Shown here in pieces: positions 9,519 through 18,539 of a DNA stretch of 64,000 bases. The number at the start of each line of letters is the position of its first letter. Position 1 is the stretch's first letter. The translations under genes were made by a program, and so were the position numbers. The notes beneath the pieces are model-generated. The model was not told the origin of the DNA. It was given only the letters and a program-made list of their open reading frames with translations, and did not search any database. The DNA comes from an uncultured Fidelibacterota bacterium (lineage in GTDB: Bacteria; Fidelibacterota; Marinisomatia; Marinisomatales; Marinisomataceae), in contig CACBFQ010000001.1 of the NCBI GenBank assembly GCA_902538565.1, positions 1 through 64,000 of the forward strand, given 5' to 3'.

Positions 9519-10430
9519 TTAGAATTTTAATTGCAATAATTCATTAGAAATAATATCATGGACCCCAAATTCTTGCAATTCAAGCCCTTCTGTTCTTAAC
9601 CATTTTAAAAATTTTTCAACAACATCACTATCCATTATACCCCATTCTAGTTCTGTTCCAAAATATTTTGCTGATACTTTTAATGATTTTCTTAAATCTA
9701 TAGCTTCATCTTCAGGTAAAAATTTCTCAAAAATATCAATCGCTTCTTTTTGGTTATTTTTAGCATAAAGGAAACCTTTTTTGGTTGCTTTTAGAAAGTT
9801 TGAATATTCTTTTTTTTGTAATTTAAATTTTGATTTAGGCATAGCAATAATTGGTGAGTAAGAATATGGAATTTTATAATCAGACATTTTAAATAAATTC
9901 AAATCAATTCCAGCTTCTTCAGCTTGAACACCCTCCCAGTTTATAAAAATCCAAGTGGAATCATATTTATTAGAAACTATTGTATTCCAAATTCCTAACT
10001 TGCTTGGATAAGCAATTTTAATTTTTCCTTTTCCTCCATCATTAATTATCATTTTTTGTATAATTTTATCTTCATACTTTGCATTGTAGGATGCGTATGA
10101 CATATTATCTAATTTTTTTGGAGAATCAATTTTTAAATCTTTTTTTACTGCTATAGCACTAAGATCTTCCTTAAAAATTGCTGCAATGCCAATCATATCA
10201 AACTTCTTTTTTTTTGTTTTATAACTCAGAATACTTTCTGTAGGACATAATGCTAAGTCTGCTTTACCCGATTCAACTTTTTTTGCAGGTGTCAATGCAT
10301 AATTATCATCTCTTGGGTCGATAATATTCACATTTAAATCAAACTCATTAAAATATCCGAGTTCTTTGGCAATAAAGAACCCAATATGATTTGTATTTGG
10401 TGTCCAATCTAATGCTAATTTAATTTTCAT
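9519..10430 (-). CDS. THI5/NMT1-like substrate-binding-fold protein lacking a signal peptide
   Basis: MKIKLALDWTPNTNHIGFFIAKELGYF...GKADLALCPTES; begins directly with the binding-fold strand. Confidence 0.82.
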   Translation of the reverse strand: MKIKLALDWTPNTNHIGFFIAKELGYFNEFDLNVNIIDPRDDNYALTPAKKVESGKADLALCPTESILSYKTKKKKFDMIGIAAIFKEDLSAIAVKKDLKIDSPKKLDNMSYASYNAKYEDKIIQKMIINDGGKGKIKIAYPSKLGIWNTIVSNKYDSTWIFINWEGVQAEEAGIDLNLFKMSDYKIPYSYSPIIAMPKSKFKLQKKEYSNFLKATKKGFLYAKNNQKEAIDIFEKFLPEDEAIDLRKSLKVSAKYFGTELEWGIMDSDVVEKFLKWLRTEGLELQEFGVHDIISNELLQLKF

Positions 10431-10452
10431 AAATTATATTTTTGTGGTTTTG

Positions 10453-10537
10453 CGGAGAGGACAGGATTCGAACCTGCGTGAACTTGCGTTCTACACGCTT
10501 TCCAAGCGTGCGCCTTAAGCCACTCGGCCACCTCTCC
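10453..10537 (-). tRNA. tRNA-Ser(GGA)
   Basis: GGAGAGGTGGCCGAGTGGCTTAAGGCGCACGCTTGGAAAGCGTG...GGTTCGAATCCTGTCCTCTCCG. Confidence 0.95.
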
Positions 10538-10542
10538 AAAAA

Positions 10543-10938
10543 TTATTTATCGGAGGATTCTTCAGCTGGTTCAGCTGATTCGTCTTCAGTTGCCGGTTCA
10601 GCTTCTTCAGCTGGTGTTTCTTCTGTAGGTTCTTCCGCAGGAGCTTCTTCTTTTGATTCTTCTTCTGCTGGTGCTTCCTCTACATGAGCTTCGTCTTTAG
10701 GCTGTTCGTCCGTAGACGCCTCTTCAAGAACTTCTCCAAACGATAAAACTTGCTTAGATTCTTCTTCCATTCTTTTCAAAGCCTGATCAAGATTTTCATT
10801 CTCTTCTAATCTTACCATGTTTTCTAAGAACTTGATATGATCAGTATCTTCAGACTTGACAGACTTAATATGTTTTACATATTTAAAATTGCTGCCTTGC
10901 TTACTTAGCTTTGATGTAAATGTTTGTTTTTTTGCCAT
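10543..10938 (-). CDS. Small basic-N-terminus protein with a Glu/Ala/Pro low-complexity acidic tail
   Basis: MAKKQTFTSKLSKQGSNFKYVKHIKSVKSEDTDHIKFLENMVRL followed by (E)EAPAEE-type repeats. Confidence 0.65.
   Translation of the reverse strand: MAKKQTFTSKLSKQGSNFKYVKHIKSVKSEDTDHIKFLENMVRLEENENLDQALKRMEEESKQVLSFGEVLEEASTDEQPKDEAHVEEAPAEEESKEEAPAEEPTEETPAEEAEPATEDESAEPAEESSDK
10560..10690 (-). repeat. Low-complexity coding repeat (EAPAEE/EETPAEE units)
   Basis: Repeated ttcttctgctggtgcttcctc-type units on the + strand. Confidence 0.6.
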
Positions 10939-10993
10939 AACTGATGGTGAAGTTAATGTAGGATTTTAAAAACTCAAATATTTAATTAATTAT

Positions 10994-12001
10994 TTATTCT
11001 TGTTCTTTTGATTCAGCTAAATCTCTCATATCAACTACCGAATCATGTTCGTCAACAATTTCCTGCCCAAGAATGGTTTCAATTGCATCCTCTAAAGTGA
11101 TTAATCCGGTTAGGATATGACCATTATCTTTTACTAATGCCATATGATCGCGATTTTTTATAAACAATTCCAAAACCTTATCAATTGGATCGTTTTCATT
11201 AACAAATGGAACTTCTTGTGAAATCTCATGCATTCTTGTACTAAATTGATCTTCAGCCTTGCGATTTATGATTTCATATCGATTAACCATACCCTTTATA
11301 AAGTCCAAATTACCTTCAAAAATAGGAATTCTGGTGAAATCCAATGTTTCATGCTCCTCTAGCACTTGGCCAACCGTAAAATCGCTTTTTAACGCAAATA
11401 TTACTGATCGAGGAGTCATGATATCTTTCACCTTCACATCTTTTAGCTTTAAAGTGTTTTCAATAATATCAGTTTCTTGTTCTTCAAGAACACCTTCATC
11501 TTCACCCATTTCTGCCATTGCAATCACTTCTTCTCTAGTTACAGTAGCTTCATCTTCGCCGAAGTTCGAGATATATTCTGCTAGAAGCACCAATGGGTAA
11601 GTAAAAAATATTAAAACTTCTATAATTAAAGTCGTGTTACCTATTAAACCTCTCCAGTGCACACTTCCAATAGTTTTTGGTATAATTTCAGAAAACACTA
11701 ATATCAATAAAGTCAAAATTCCCGAGGCAATAGCCACTGAGCTTTCTCCGTACAGTTCTAAGGTTTGAGCTCCAACTCCAGCAGCACCTAATGTGTGAGC
11801 AAATGTGTTTAGTGTTAAAATTGCTGCAAGAGGACGATTAATGTTTTCTTTAAAACGTTCTAAGCGATCTCCTTGAGATACATTTTGTTTGGATAAAATA
11901 GATGAATATGACGCAGGCGTAGAAAGCAAAACTGCCTCAAGTAGCGAGCACAAAAAAGATAAAAATAATGCCAAGAAGAAGTATGCTAAGAGTAGTGTCA
12001 T
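10994..12001 (-). CDS. CNNM/CorC-type transporter (DUF21 + CBS domains)
   Basis: DUF21 membrane domain, DIMTPRSVIFALKSD, CBS pair. Confidence 0.88.
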   Translation of the reverse strand: MTLLLAYFFLALFLSFLCSLLEAVLLSTPASYSSILSKQNVSQGDRLERFKENINRPLAAILTLNTFAHTLGAAGVGAQTLELYGESSVAIASGILTLLILVFSEIIPKTIGSVHWRGLIGNTTLIIEVLIFFTYPLVLLAEYISNFGEDEATVTREEVIAMAEMGEDEGVLEEQETDIIENTLKLKDVKVKDIMTPRSVIFALKSDFTVGQVLEEHETLDFTRIPIFEGNLDFIKGMVNRYEIINRKAEDQFSTRMHEISQEVPFVNENDPIDKVLELFIKNRDHMALVKDNGHILTGLITLEDAIETILGQEIVDEHDSVVDMRDLAESKEQE

Positions 12002-12699
12002 TTATCGAAAATCCGCCTTGCTATAAGATCAAGAACATAAAAATGAATAATTGCAAAAATTTCAAAACCAATTATGTGGTAAGGGTCTTGCAGAACTAGT
12101 GGATTATCCGCTATTGGAGCCTTAGCTAAATACATATAATTAGCACCATTGCCTATGATAGAATTGGCCTGCGAAACTAACACTACAAGAAGTTGTAAAT
12201 AAATAAAGCTTATCCACCAGGCATTATGTCTTAATCTTTGCTCATAATATATCATAAGCCAAGCTGGAACAATTAGCAACATAGAGTGCCCAACATAATA
12301 ATCAAAAATGTTCCAAGGAGATGTTCCGCCGGTAAATTCTGGAGTTAAAATCGAATGAATAAATCCTACAATACCAAAATAGTATAAAAATTCAAAAAGT
12401 ATTTGCTTTCGATAAAAAACTACAACTCCAGCAAGAATTCCTGACATTCCACACAATTGCAGAGGAAGATGAGTCGCTAAAATATAATTATCTGACAAAA
12501 TATGGGACATTTGAACAGCAAATACTTTTATTAACTGATAGGCCCCCATTCCATACAACATATAATCACGTTGCTTAGAAGATAATTTCTTACCAATAAA
12601 AAGCATGAATGGAACAAAAATTAAAATAAAGAATACGCCATTCCACCAAAACTGACCTCCAATTTCAGGCGCCCAGTGCGCAACTGCTGTTTTATCCAT
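11998..12699 (-). CDS. TIGR02206/YwaF-like integral membrane protein
   Basis: Multiple TM segments; HLPLQLCGMSGILAG, LTPEFTGG...FDYYVGH pattern. Confidence 0.75.
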   Translation of the reverse strand: MDKTAVAHWAPEIGGQFWWNGVFFILIFVPFMLFIGKKLSSKQRDYMLYGMGAYQLIKVFAVQMSHILSDNYILATHLPLQLCGMSGILAGVVVFYRKQILFEFLYYFGIVGFIHSILTPEFTGGTSPWNIFDYYVGHSMLLIVPAWLMIYYEQRLRHNAWWISFIYLQLLVVLVSQANSIIGNGANYMYLAKAPIADNPLVLQDPYHIIGFEIFAIIHFYVLDLIARRIFDK

Positions 12700-12713
12700 T
12701 ACTCTTAATCTCC

Positions 12714-13124
12714 TTACTTTGCAAAGATCTGATTATCGTCATTAAATGCCTTAAATTCAAGCGCATTTCCAGAAGGGTCTTTAAAAAACATTGTAGCCTG
12801 CTCACCTGCTTCACCTTTAAAACGAATTTTAGGCTCGATGATAAACTGAATTTTTTGCTCTAGTAAATGATTTTTTAACTCTTTCCACTGGGACATGGTT
12901 AATACTACTCCAAAATGAGAGGTAGGAACCTCATCTCCATCAACACTATTTGAAGCTGGATGATTGTTTTTATCTACAAGATGAGCTACTACTTGATGGC
13001 CAAACATATTGAAGTCAATCCATGCATTAGAAGATCTTCCAACTTCACATTTTAATATATCTACATAAAAGGATTTAGTAGATTTCAAATCTGTAACCGG
13101 AAAGGCTAAATGGAAAGGTCTCAT
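12714..13124 (-). CDS. VOC (glyoxalase/bleomycin resistance) family protein
   Basis: FHLAFPVTDLKSTKSFYVDILKC and MFFKDPSGNALEFKAF. Confidence 0.85.
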   Translation of the reverse strand: MRPFHLAFPVTDLKSTKSFYVDILKCEVGRSSNAWIDFNMFGHQVVAHLVDKNNHPASNSVDGDEVPTSHFGVVLTMSQWKELKNHLLEQKIQFIIEPKIRFKGEAGEQATMFFKDPSGNALEFKAFNDDNQIFAK

Positions 13125-13226
13125 TATCACAATATTAGTAAATTGCACATATCAATCCAAGGATTATATGATTATAGTAGTGTTTAAATTTATATTTAAA
13201 GTGTCACTTTAATATATTTATCTAAA

Positions 13227-13979
13227 TCAAACATTATCAGCAAATAAAATTATCTCTTCAACGAATTTATCATTGTATTTAGGCGCTGTAATAATATCAT
13301 TATGTCCACTTCCCTGATAAATGCTATACGATGCATTAAGTTTTTTAACAAGATACATAAATGCTCTTTTAGGGGTAGTTTTATCCTTGCTTCCAAATAC
13401 TGAAAGAACATTATCAGGACCGCTAAAATGTATACGCTTTAAATTTGAATTCCATATACTTTTTGAATTGAAATGCTCCATTAGAAATGCACGACTTTCA
13501 CGCACTTTATGTTTTGACAATTCCATTTTTATGTGTTCAGGTGTGTCATCAGTAAAATAAAGCGATCTCGTCAACCATTTAGGCAACTTTCCACTAAAAA
13601 GCATTCTCATTCCAATCTTTTTAATAAATTTTGATATACGATTGATTTGCATCTGCTGCATCGCTTTCATAGCCACTCTCTTTGGTGCAAGACCTGTATT
13701 AACAAAAATTAACTTATGAATTACATCTCCAAGCTGTTGAGCGGCATAAATTGCAAATAATCCTCCTAAACTATGTCCGACGAGTACAAAGTTTCTGTCA
13801 GGATACTTTTTCATGATTTCTTTGACAGACCGTATTGAAGATTCAAATGCATTATCTAACGAAGAAAAGTCTAAATCTATAAGTGAATACTCTACAGATC
13901 TTTCTTCAAGCTTTGGTACTATTATGTGCCAGAAATGAGAGCGAATGCCTACTCCATGAAAAAAAATAAAGTGATTCAT
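13227..13979 (-). CDS. Alpha/beta hydrolase
   Basis: HGVGIRSHFW, VLVGHSLGGLFA nucleophile elbow, GSGHNDI. Confidence 0.88.
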   Translation of the reverse strand: MNHFIFFHGVGIRSHFWHIIVPKLEERSVEYSLIDLDFSSLDNAFESSIRSVKEIMKKYPDRNFVLVGHSLGGLFAIYAAQQLGDVIHKLIFVNTGLAPKRVAMKAMQQMQINRISKFIKKIGMRMLFSGKLPKWLTRSLYFTDDTPEHIKMELSKHKVRESRAFLMEHFNSKSIWNSNLKRIHFSGPDNVLSVFGSKDKTTPKRAFMYLVKKLNASYSIYQGSGHNDIITAPKYNDKFVEEIILFADNV

Positions 13980-13987
13980 AATATTTG

Positions 13988-14073
13988 TGCCCGGGGCCGG
14001 ACTCGAACCGGCACGGAGTATTATCTCCGAGGGATTTTAAGTCCCTTGTGTCTACCAATTTCACCACCCGGGC
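13988..14073 (-). tRNA. tRNA-Leu(TAA)
   Basis: GCCCGGGTGGTGAAATTGGTAGACACAAGGGACTTAAAATCCCTCGG...CCGGTTCGAGTCCGGCCCCGGGCA. Confidence 0.95.
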
Positions 14074-14082
14074 AACACATTG

Positions 14083-14156
14083 AGGCGTCGGTCGGATTCG
14101 AACCGACGAATAACGGTTTTGCAAACCGGTCCCTTAAACCACTTGGGTACGACGCC
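14083..14156 (-). tRNA. tRNA-Cys(GCA)
   Basis: GGCGTCGTACCCAAGTGGTTTAAGGGACCGGTTTGCAAAACCG...GTCGGTTCGAATCCGACCGACGCCT. Confidence 0.93.
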
Positions 14157-14186
14157 AATTTTAAAATAGCGTCGAAATATAGAGAT

Positions 14187-15527
14187 TTAGAGAGTTAATT
14201 CAAAATCATTAACCAGTATACCCGGACAAGTGGTTTCTCCAGGATTTCTTCCGTCATAAGTTTCTATTACTGGTCGTGCTAAAATCTCTTTTCCAACGCC
14301 TTCTAAATTACTTCCAAAAAAATTATAAAACGAATCATCAAATCTCATTGTTTTAATTGGGGCAACCATTTTACCATCTTCAACCCAATAACACGCATAT
14401 CTAGTCAAACCAGTAATTCTCCCTCCAAGCGAATCACTCCAATTAAGATAATGGATATTTGATATAAAAATACCTGTTCCTAATTTTTGCAAACGGCCAT
14501 CTTTATCAATGTCTCCTGGCTCCATAAAAGGTGATCTCATGTATTCTCCCATACCCCATGAATTAGCTTCTTCTGCAAAGTTAGATGATATTCCGTACTC
14601 TAAAGCAGTTTTAGAATTAATTAAGGTATTATTAAGTTCACCTTTATTAATAATATTTACATCCTTTGAAACTTCTCCTCTGGAGTTAAAAGGAGCTGTT
14701 GCTCTTGAAGAGAAAGATTCATTCAAAGAAAATAAAGGTGATAATTTTTGCTCAGAATTTCTCATTTTTAATAAACAACTTGATCCGTTTCTAAACGAAG
14801 ATTCGCTTACTCCATTCCAATTAAACATATCAACAAAATCTGCTACAGCATTTGGTTCAAACCATACTCTGTATTTTCCTGGCTTCAGCTCCATTTTTGG
14901 CTTATTCATGAGCTTCAGCTTACTAGATGCTTCCTCGAATGCTGCATCAAACTTATTTTTATCCCAAGAACTTCCTGGAAAAAGAACTTTTACCATATTT
15001 TCTTTTTCATCTATTAAAGAAAAGTCAAAAATAAATGAATCTTTTTCAAACCAATGATTTGTACCCTCTGAAGTAGAACATGCTCTAAAAATCTTACCAG
15101 AAGTCCAAACTCCAGTCAAATAATCTTTAGTAATAACATCCATTAAAGCTTCTAATATTTCATTTCTGTCTGGTAATTGTCCAGACTTGATCATTTCTAC
15201 GGATTCAAAGCTATCAGGAAAACTTGTAAGCTCATTTTCTGGTATAAGAGATAAAGGATCTCTAAGTGCATGAATTTCATTTCTTAAATTATTTACAGAA
15301 CTTTCAATATCTGAAGATACTGTAGTTGCAGCTTGAAGTGATTTTTTACCTGAAAAAAGTGAAATAGTCACTGCATAATCTTCAATAATTCCACTTTGAC
15401 GCAACTTTGAATCATTAAAACGAAAATACTGTGAGTTCTCACCTTCTAAATAAATAGTTAATTGTTCATTATTTTCTAAAGAGCTAAATACTTGTGAGCA
15501 AATTTCTTGAAAAATTTCTTTTTTCAT
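14187..15527 (-). CDS. TldD/PmbA family protein, TldE-like partner
   Basis: TldD/PmbA-type C-terminal domain, adjacent to tldD. Confidence 0.8.
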   Translation of the reverse strand: MKKEIFQEICSQVFSSLENNEQLTIYLEGENSQYFRFNDSKLRQSGIIEDYAVTISLFSGKKSLQAATTVSSDIESSVNNLRNEIHALRDPLSLIPENELTSFPDSFESVEMIKSGQLPDRNEILEALMDVITKDYLTGVWTSGKIFRACSTSEGTNHWFEKDSFIFDFSLIDEKENMVKVLFPGSSWDKNKFDAAFEEASSKLKLMNKPKMELKPGKYRVWFEPNAVADFVDMFNWNGVSESSFRNGSSCLLKMRNSEQKLSPLFSLNESFSSRATAPFNSRGEVSKDVNIINKGELNNTLINSKTALEYGISSNFAEEANSWGMGEYMRSPFMEPGDIDKDGRLQKLGTGIFISNIHYLNWSDSLGGRITGLTRYACYWVEDGKMVAPIKTMRFDDSFYNFFGSNLEGVGKEILARPVIETYDGRNPGETTCPGILVNDFELTL

Positions 15528-16963
15528 TATGCTCCTCCAAATACTTGAACTTTATCAAATTTACATAACGGAGAAGCATGTCCAACTCTCTCGACTTGAT
15601 TAGGCTCACCTTTTCCGCAATTTGGAGTACCAAAAACTTCATAGGTATCCTCATTTCCTGTCATAGAAAGACTTCTCCAAAATGGATTAGTGATTCCTCT
15701 GTAATTTGGATTTTTTACAACTTTGGTCAATTCCCCATTTTCAATCAATTTTGCATATTCACACCCGAATTGAAATTTATTTCTGTAGTCATCAATGGAC
15801 CATGAGCGATTGCTTTCCATGTACACACCTCGCTCAATACTTCCAATAATTTCTTCCTTGGTTGAAACTCCAGGCTCGAGGTTAATATTTGCCATTCGAT
15901 CAATTGGAATTCTATTCCAAGATGATGCTCTAAGATTTGATACACCATCAACACCAGAACGTATTTGACTTTCAATACCGCCTAACCCTCTAACAAGGAC
16001 ACCATCTTTAATTAAGTGTTCTTTAGTAGCAGGCATTCCTCCGTCGTCATAATTGTACGATGCCAACTGGTTATCGACAGTTGGATCGAAAATAATATTC
16101 ATTAATTCAGAACCATATTGTAATGTTCCAAAATCTTCAAGGTTAACAAAACTTGAACCAGCAAAATTTCTTTCATCTCCTAAAATTCTATCAAGCTCTA
16201 ATGGATGCCCTACGCTTTCATGGATTTGTAACATCATTTGATCAGGAGCTAATACCAAATCACAAACTTCTGTTGGACATTGATCTGCCTCTAATAGCTC
16301 TATAGCCTGATTTGAAATTTGCTTTGCTTCTGCTTGAATATCATAATCTTCTATAAATTCAGCACCAGCTTGAAAACAATGTCCTCTCATACCATGATTA
16401 CTACGGGTTTGTGAGTCATTTTTATCTTGAGCTGTAGATGATAATTCCACCAAAACAATATCCATCTTCTGATCAATATCAGCACCATTTGTGCTTACAA
16501 TTCTTGTATTGCGTTCTATAAGCTCTACAGTGGTAGCTGCATGAACAATTCTTTTATCAAAATTCATCATGTTTTTTGATCCAAGAAATGCTAAATCTTT
16601 TATATCGTTAACTGATAAATTGCTTAACGGAGATTTCAGGTTTGTTTTGTACGTACCTTCATAGCCTTTTCTTACTTCGTCATGATCAAATTTAAACACG
16701 GAAAATTTTGATGCTAGCTGGGCATTATTGACAGCAATATCAATACATTCAAGAACATGTTTTTCATCAAGAAATGGAGTGGCATAATAAGAAAATTGTC
16801 CATTTACCATTACATCAATCATCACTCCCCTAGTAGCATTGCGCTGTACATTGTCTAAGGAGAATTTTTTAGTAGAAAGAATATTTTGTTTTTCTTCAAC
16901 ATAACGAAGGCCGACCCATTCTGCTTTACTGTTTGCTTGTGATAATATTTTCTTAAAATTCAT
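15527..16963 (-). CDS. tldD: TldD metalloprotease
   Basis: MLQIHESVGHPLELDR (HExxxH) motif. Confidence 0.88.
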   Translation of the reverse strand: MNFKKILSQANSKAEWVGLRYVEEKQNILSTKKFSLDNVQRNATRGVMIDVMVNGQFSYYATPFLDEKHVLECIDIAVNNAQLASKFSVFKFDHDEVRKGYEGTYKTNLKSPLSNLSVNDIKDLAFLGSKNMMNFDKRIVHAATTVELIERNTRIVSTNGADIDQKMDIVLVELSSTAQDKNDSQTRSNHGMRGHCFQAGAEFIEDYDIQAEAKQISNQAIELLEADQCPTEVCDLVLAPDQMMLQIHESVGHPLELDRILGDERNFAGSSFVNLEDFGTLQYGSELMNIIFDPTVDNQLASYNYDDGGMPATKEHLIKDGVLVRGLGGIESQIRSGVDGVSNLRASSWNRIPIDRMANINLEPGVSTKEEIIGSIERGVYMESNRSWSIDDYRNKFQFGCEYAKLIENGELTKVVKNPNYRGITNPFWRSLSMTGNEDTYEVFGTPNCGKGEPNQVERVGHASPLCKFDKVQVFGGA

Positions 16964-17056
16964 TTTTATGTCAAAAATTCATACAATTTTACTACAATTT
17001 GAAAAAATGGCAATGCTTAAAATTTATTTATGCCAAACTTGCATATCCTTTCTAAT

Positions 17057-17072
17057 TGGCACTCCGTTTGCA
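17057..17072 (+). promoter_or_regulatory. Sigma-54 (RpoN) -24/-12 promoter
   Basis: TGGCACTCCGTTTGCA versus consensus TGGCAC-N5-TTGCW; ~40 nt upstream of the hsp20 ATG. Confidence 0.75.
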
Positions 17073-17113
17073 ACTATAATACTGTAAATATTAACTATTG
17101 AACGGAGAATAAA

Positions 17114-17524
17114 ATGAGTTTAATAAAATGGAAACCATTAAACAATGAAATAGATACATTTGATAATATTATTGATCAATTTTTCAATAACTTATCATAT
17201 GATCCACGTTTTTCATTGATGAATACAAATAATGTTTCAAATTATTATAATGAAAATGAAAAAGAATATTATTTGACTATGGATTTTCCTGGAATGTCCA
17301 AAGACGATATTGAAGTAACCTTCGATAACAATCGTTTAAAAATTTCAGGACAAAGAAAGTCTGATAAATATGATTCGTATAAATATGGTAAAATGGAAAG
17401 AACTTTTAGTGTTCCAAGCAATGTTGAAACAGATAAAATATCTGCAAAAATTGATAATGGAGTATTAAAAGTTCTACTTCCAAAAGCAAAATCATCACTC
17501 GGTAGAAAAATTTCTGTAAAATAA
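17114..17524 (+). CDS. Hsp20/alpha-crystallin small heat shock protein
   Basis: YYLTMDFPGMSKDDIEVTFDNNRLKISG...GVLKVLLPK; GGAG ribosome binding site. Confidence 0.95.
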   Translation: MSLIKWKPLNNEIDTFDNIIDQFFNNLSYDPRFSLMNTNNVSNYYNENEKEYYLTMDFPGMSKDDIEVTFDNNRLKISGQRKSDKYDSYKYGKMERTFSVPSNVETDKISAKIDNGVLKVLLPKAKSSLGRKISVK

Positions 17525-17540
17525 TTCTTTCCGATTGAAA

Positions 17541-17571
17541 AAAAAGAGGGGCTTTTCGCCCCTTTTTTTTT
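17541..17571 (+). terminator. Rho-independent terminator after hsp20
   Basis: aaaaagAGGGGCttttcGCCCCTttttttt hairpin plus T tract. Confidence 0.92.
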
Positions 17572-17582
17572 AATATCTATAC

Positions 17583-18539
17583 ATGATATATAATGACATT
17601 CTTGAAACAATCGGATCAACTCCCGTCGTAAAATTAAATTCCATTGGAAAAGACCTTGAATGTAATCTTTTTGCAAAAATAGAAATGGTAAATCCTGGTG
17701 GATCAGTAAAAGATAGAACTGCCTTTAGAATGATTGACCATGCTGAAAAAGAAGGTCGTATTAAGCAAGGAGATACACTAATTGAAGCAACATCTGGCAA
17801 TACTGGAATTGGACTGGCTTTAGCTGCTGCTGTAAGAGGATACAAACTAATTATTTGCATGCCTGAGAAGATGAGCATGGAGAAAGAACTTACTATCAAT
17901 GCCTTAGGTGCAAAAATAGTACGTACTCCGACCGAGGCAGCTCATGATGATCCAGAAAGTAATTTTGGGGTTGCAAGAAAATTAAATGAAGAGATTCCAA
18001 ATAGTCACATTTTAGATCAGTGGACTAACTGTTGTAACCCTGATGCACATTACCATGATACTGCTCAAGAAATTTTAAATGACTTCGGAACAGATTTGCA
18101 TATGGTAGTTATGGGTGTTGGTACTGGTGGAACTGCCACTGGAGTTGGAAAAAGATTAAAAGAAGAAATTAATGATATAAAAATCATTGGAGCTGATCCT
18201 TATGGCTCTATCCTTGGCGGTGAAGATGAATATAAAGGACAGTCTTATAAGGTTGAAGGAATTGGTTATGATTTTATACCCAAAACCTGTGAACATGAAT
18301 ATATAGATGATTTTGTTAAAGTCAATGACAAAGAAGCTTTCAATACTGCAAGAGCTCTTATTCGCGAAGAAGGACTACTAATTGGGGGTTCATGTGGCTC
18401 AGCTATGTTTGCAGCCTTAAAAGCAGCAAAATCGCTCAAAAAAGGGCAAAATTGCCTAGTAATACTTCCTGATAGTATTAGAAATTATATGCGAAAGTTT
18501 CTTTCAGACGATTGGATGAAAGAAAATGACCTTTTTTAA
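17583..18539 (+). CDS. cysK: Cysteine synthase A
   Basis: [14 protein letters not shown] lysine motif, [17 protein letters not shown]. Confidence 0.93.
   Translation: MIYNDILETIGSTPVVKLNSIGKDLECNLFAKIEMVNPGGSVKDRTAFRMIDHAEKEGRIKQGDTLIEATSGNTGIGLALAAAVRGYKLIICMPEKMSMEKELTINALGAKIVRTPTEAAHDDPESNFGVARKLNEEIPNSHILDQWTNCCNPDAHYHDTAQEILNDFGTDLHMVVMGVGTGGTATGVGKRLKEEINDIKIIGADPYGSILGGEDEYKGQSYKVEGIGYDFIPKTCEHEYIDDFVKVNDKEAFNTARALIREEGLLIGGSCGSAMFAALKAAKSLKKGQNCLVILPDSIRNYMRKFLSDDWMKENDLF

Noticed and set aside
10431-10452. TPP riboswitch upstream of the THI5-like gene
   Set aside because: Only 22 nt separate the gene from tRNA-Ser; no room for or sign of a riboswitch
10442-10687. Ser/Ala-rich plus-strand ORF
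   Set aside because: Opposite tRNA-Ser(GGA) and the EAPAEE-coding repeat; composition explained by antisense translation
13906-14198. ORFs on both strands over 13.9-14.2 kb (e.g. GRTRTGTEYYLRGILSPLCLPISPPG, ASVGFEPTNNGFANRSLKPLGYD)
   Set aside because: They read through tRNA-Leu(TAA) and tRNA-Cys(GCA); artefacts
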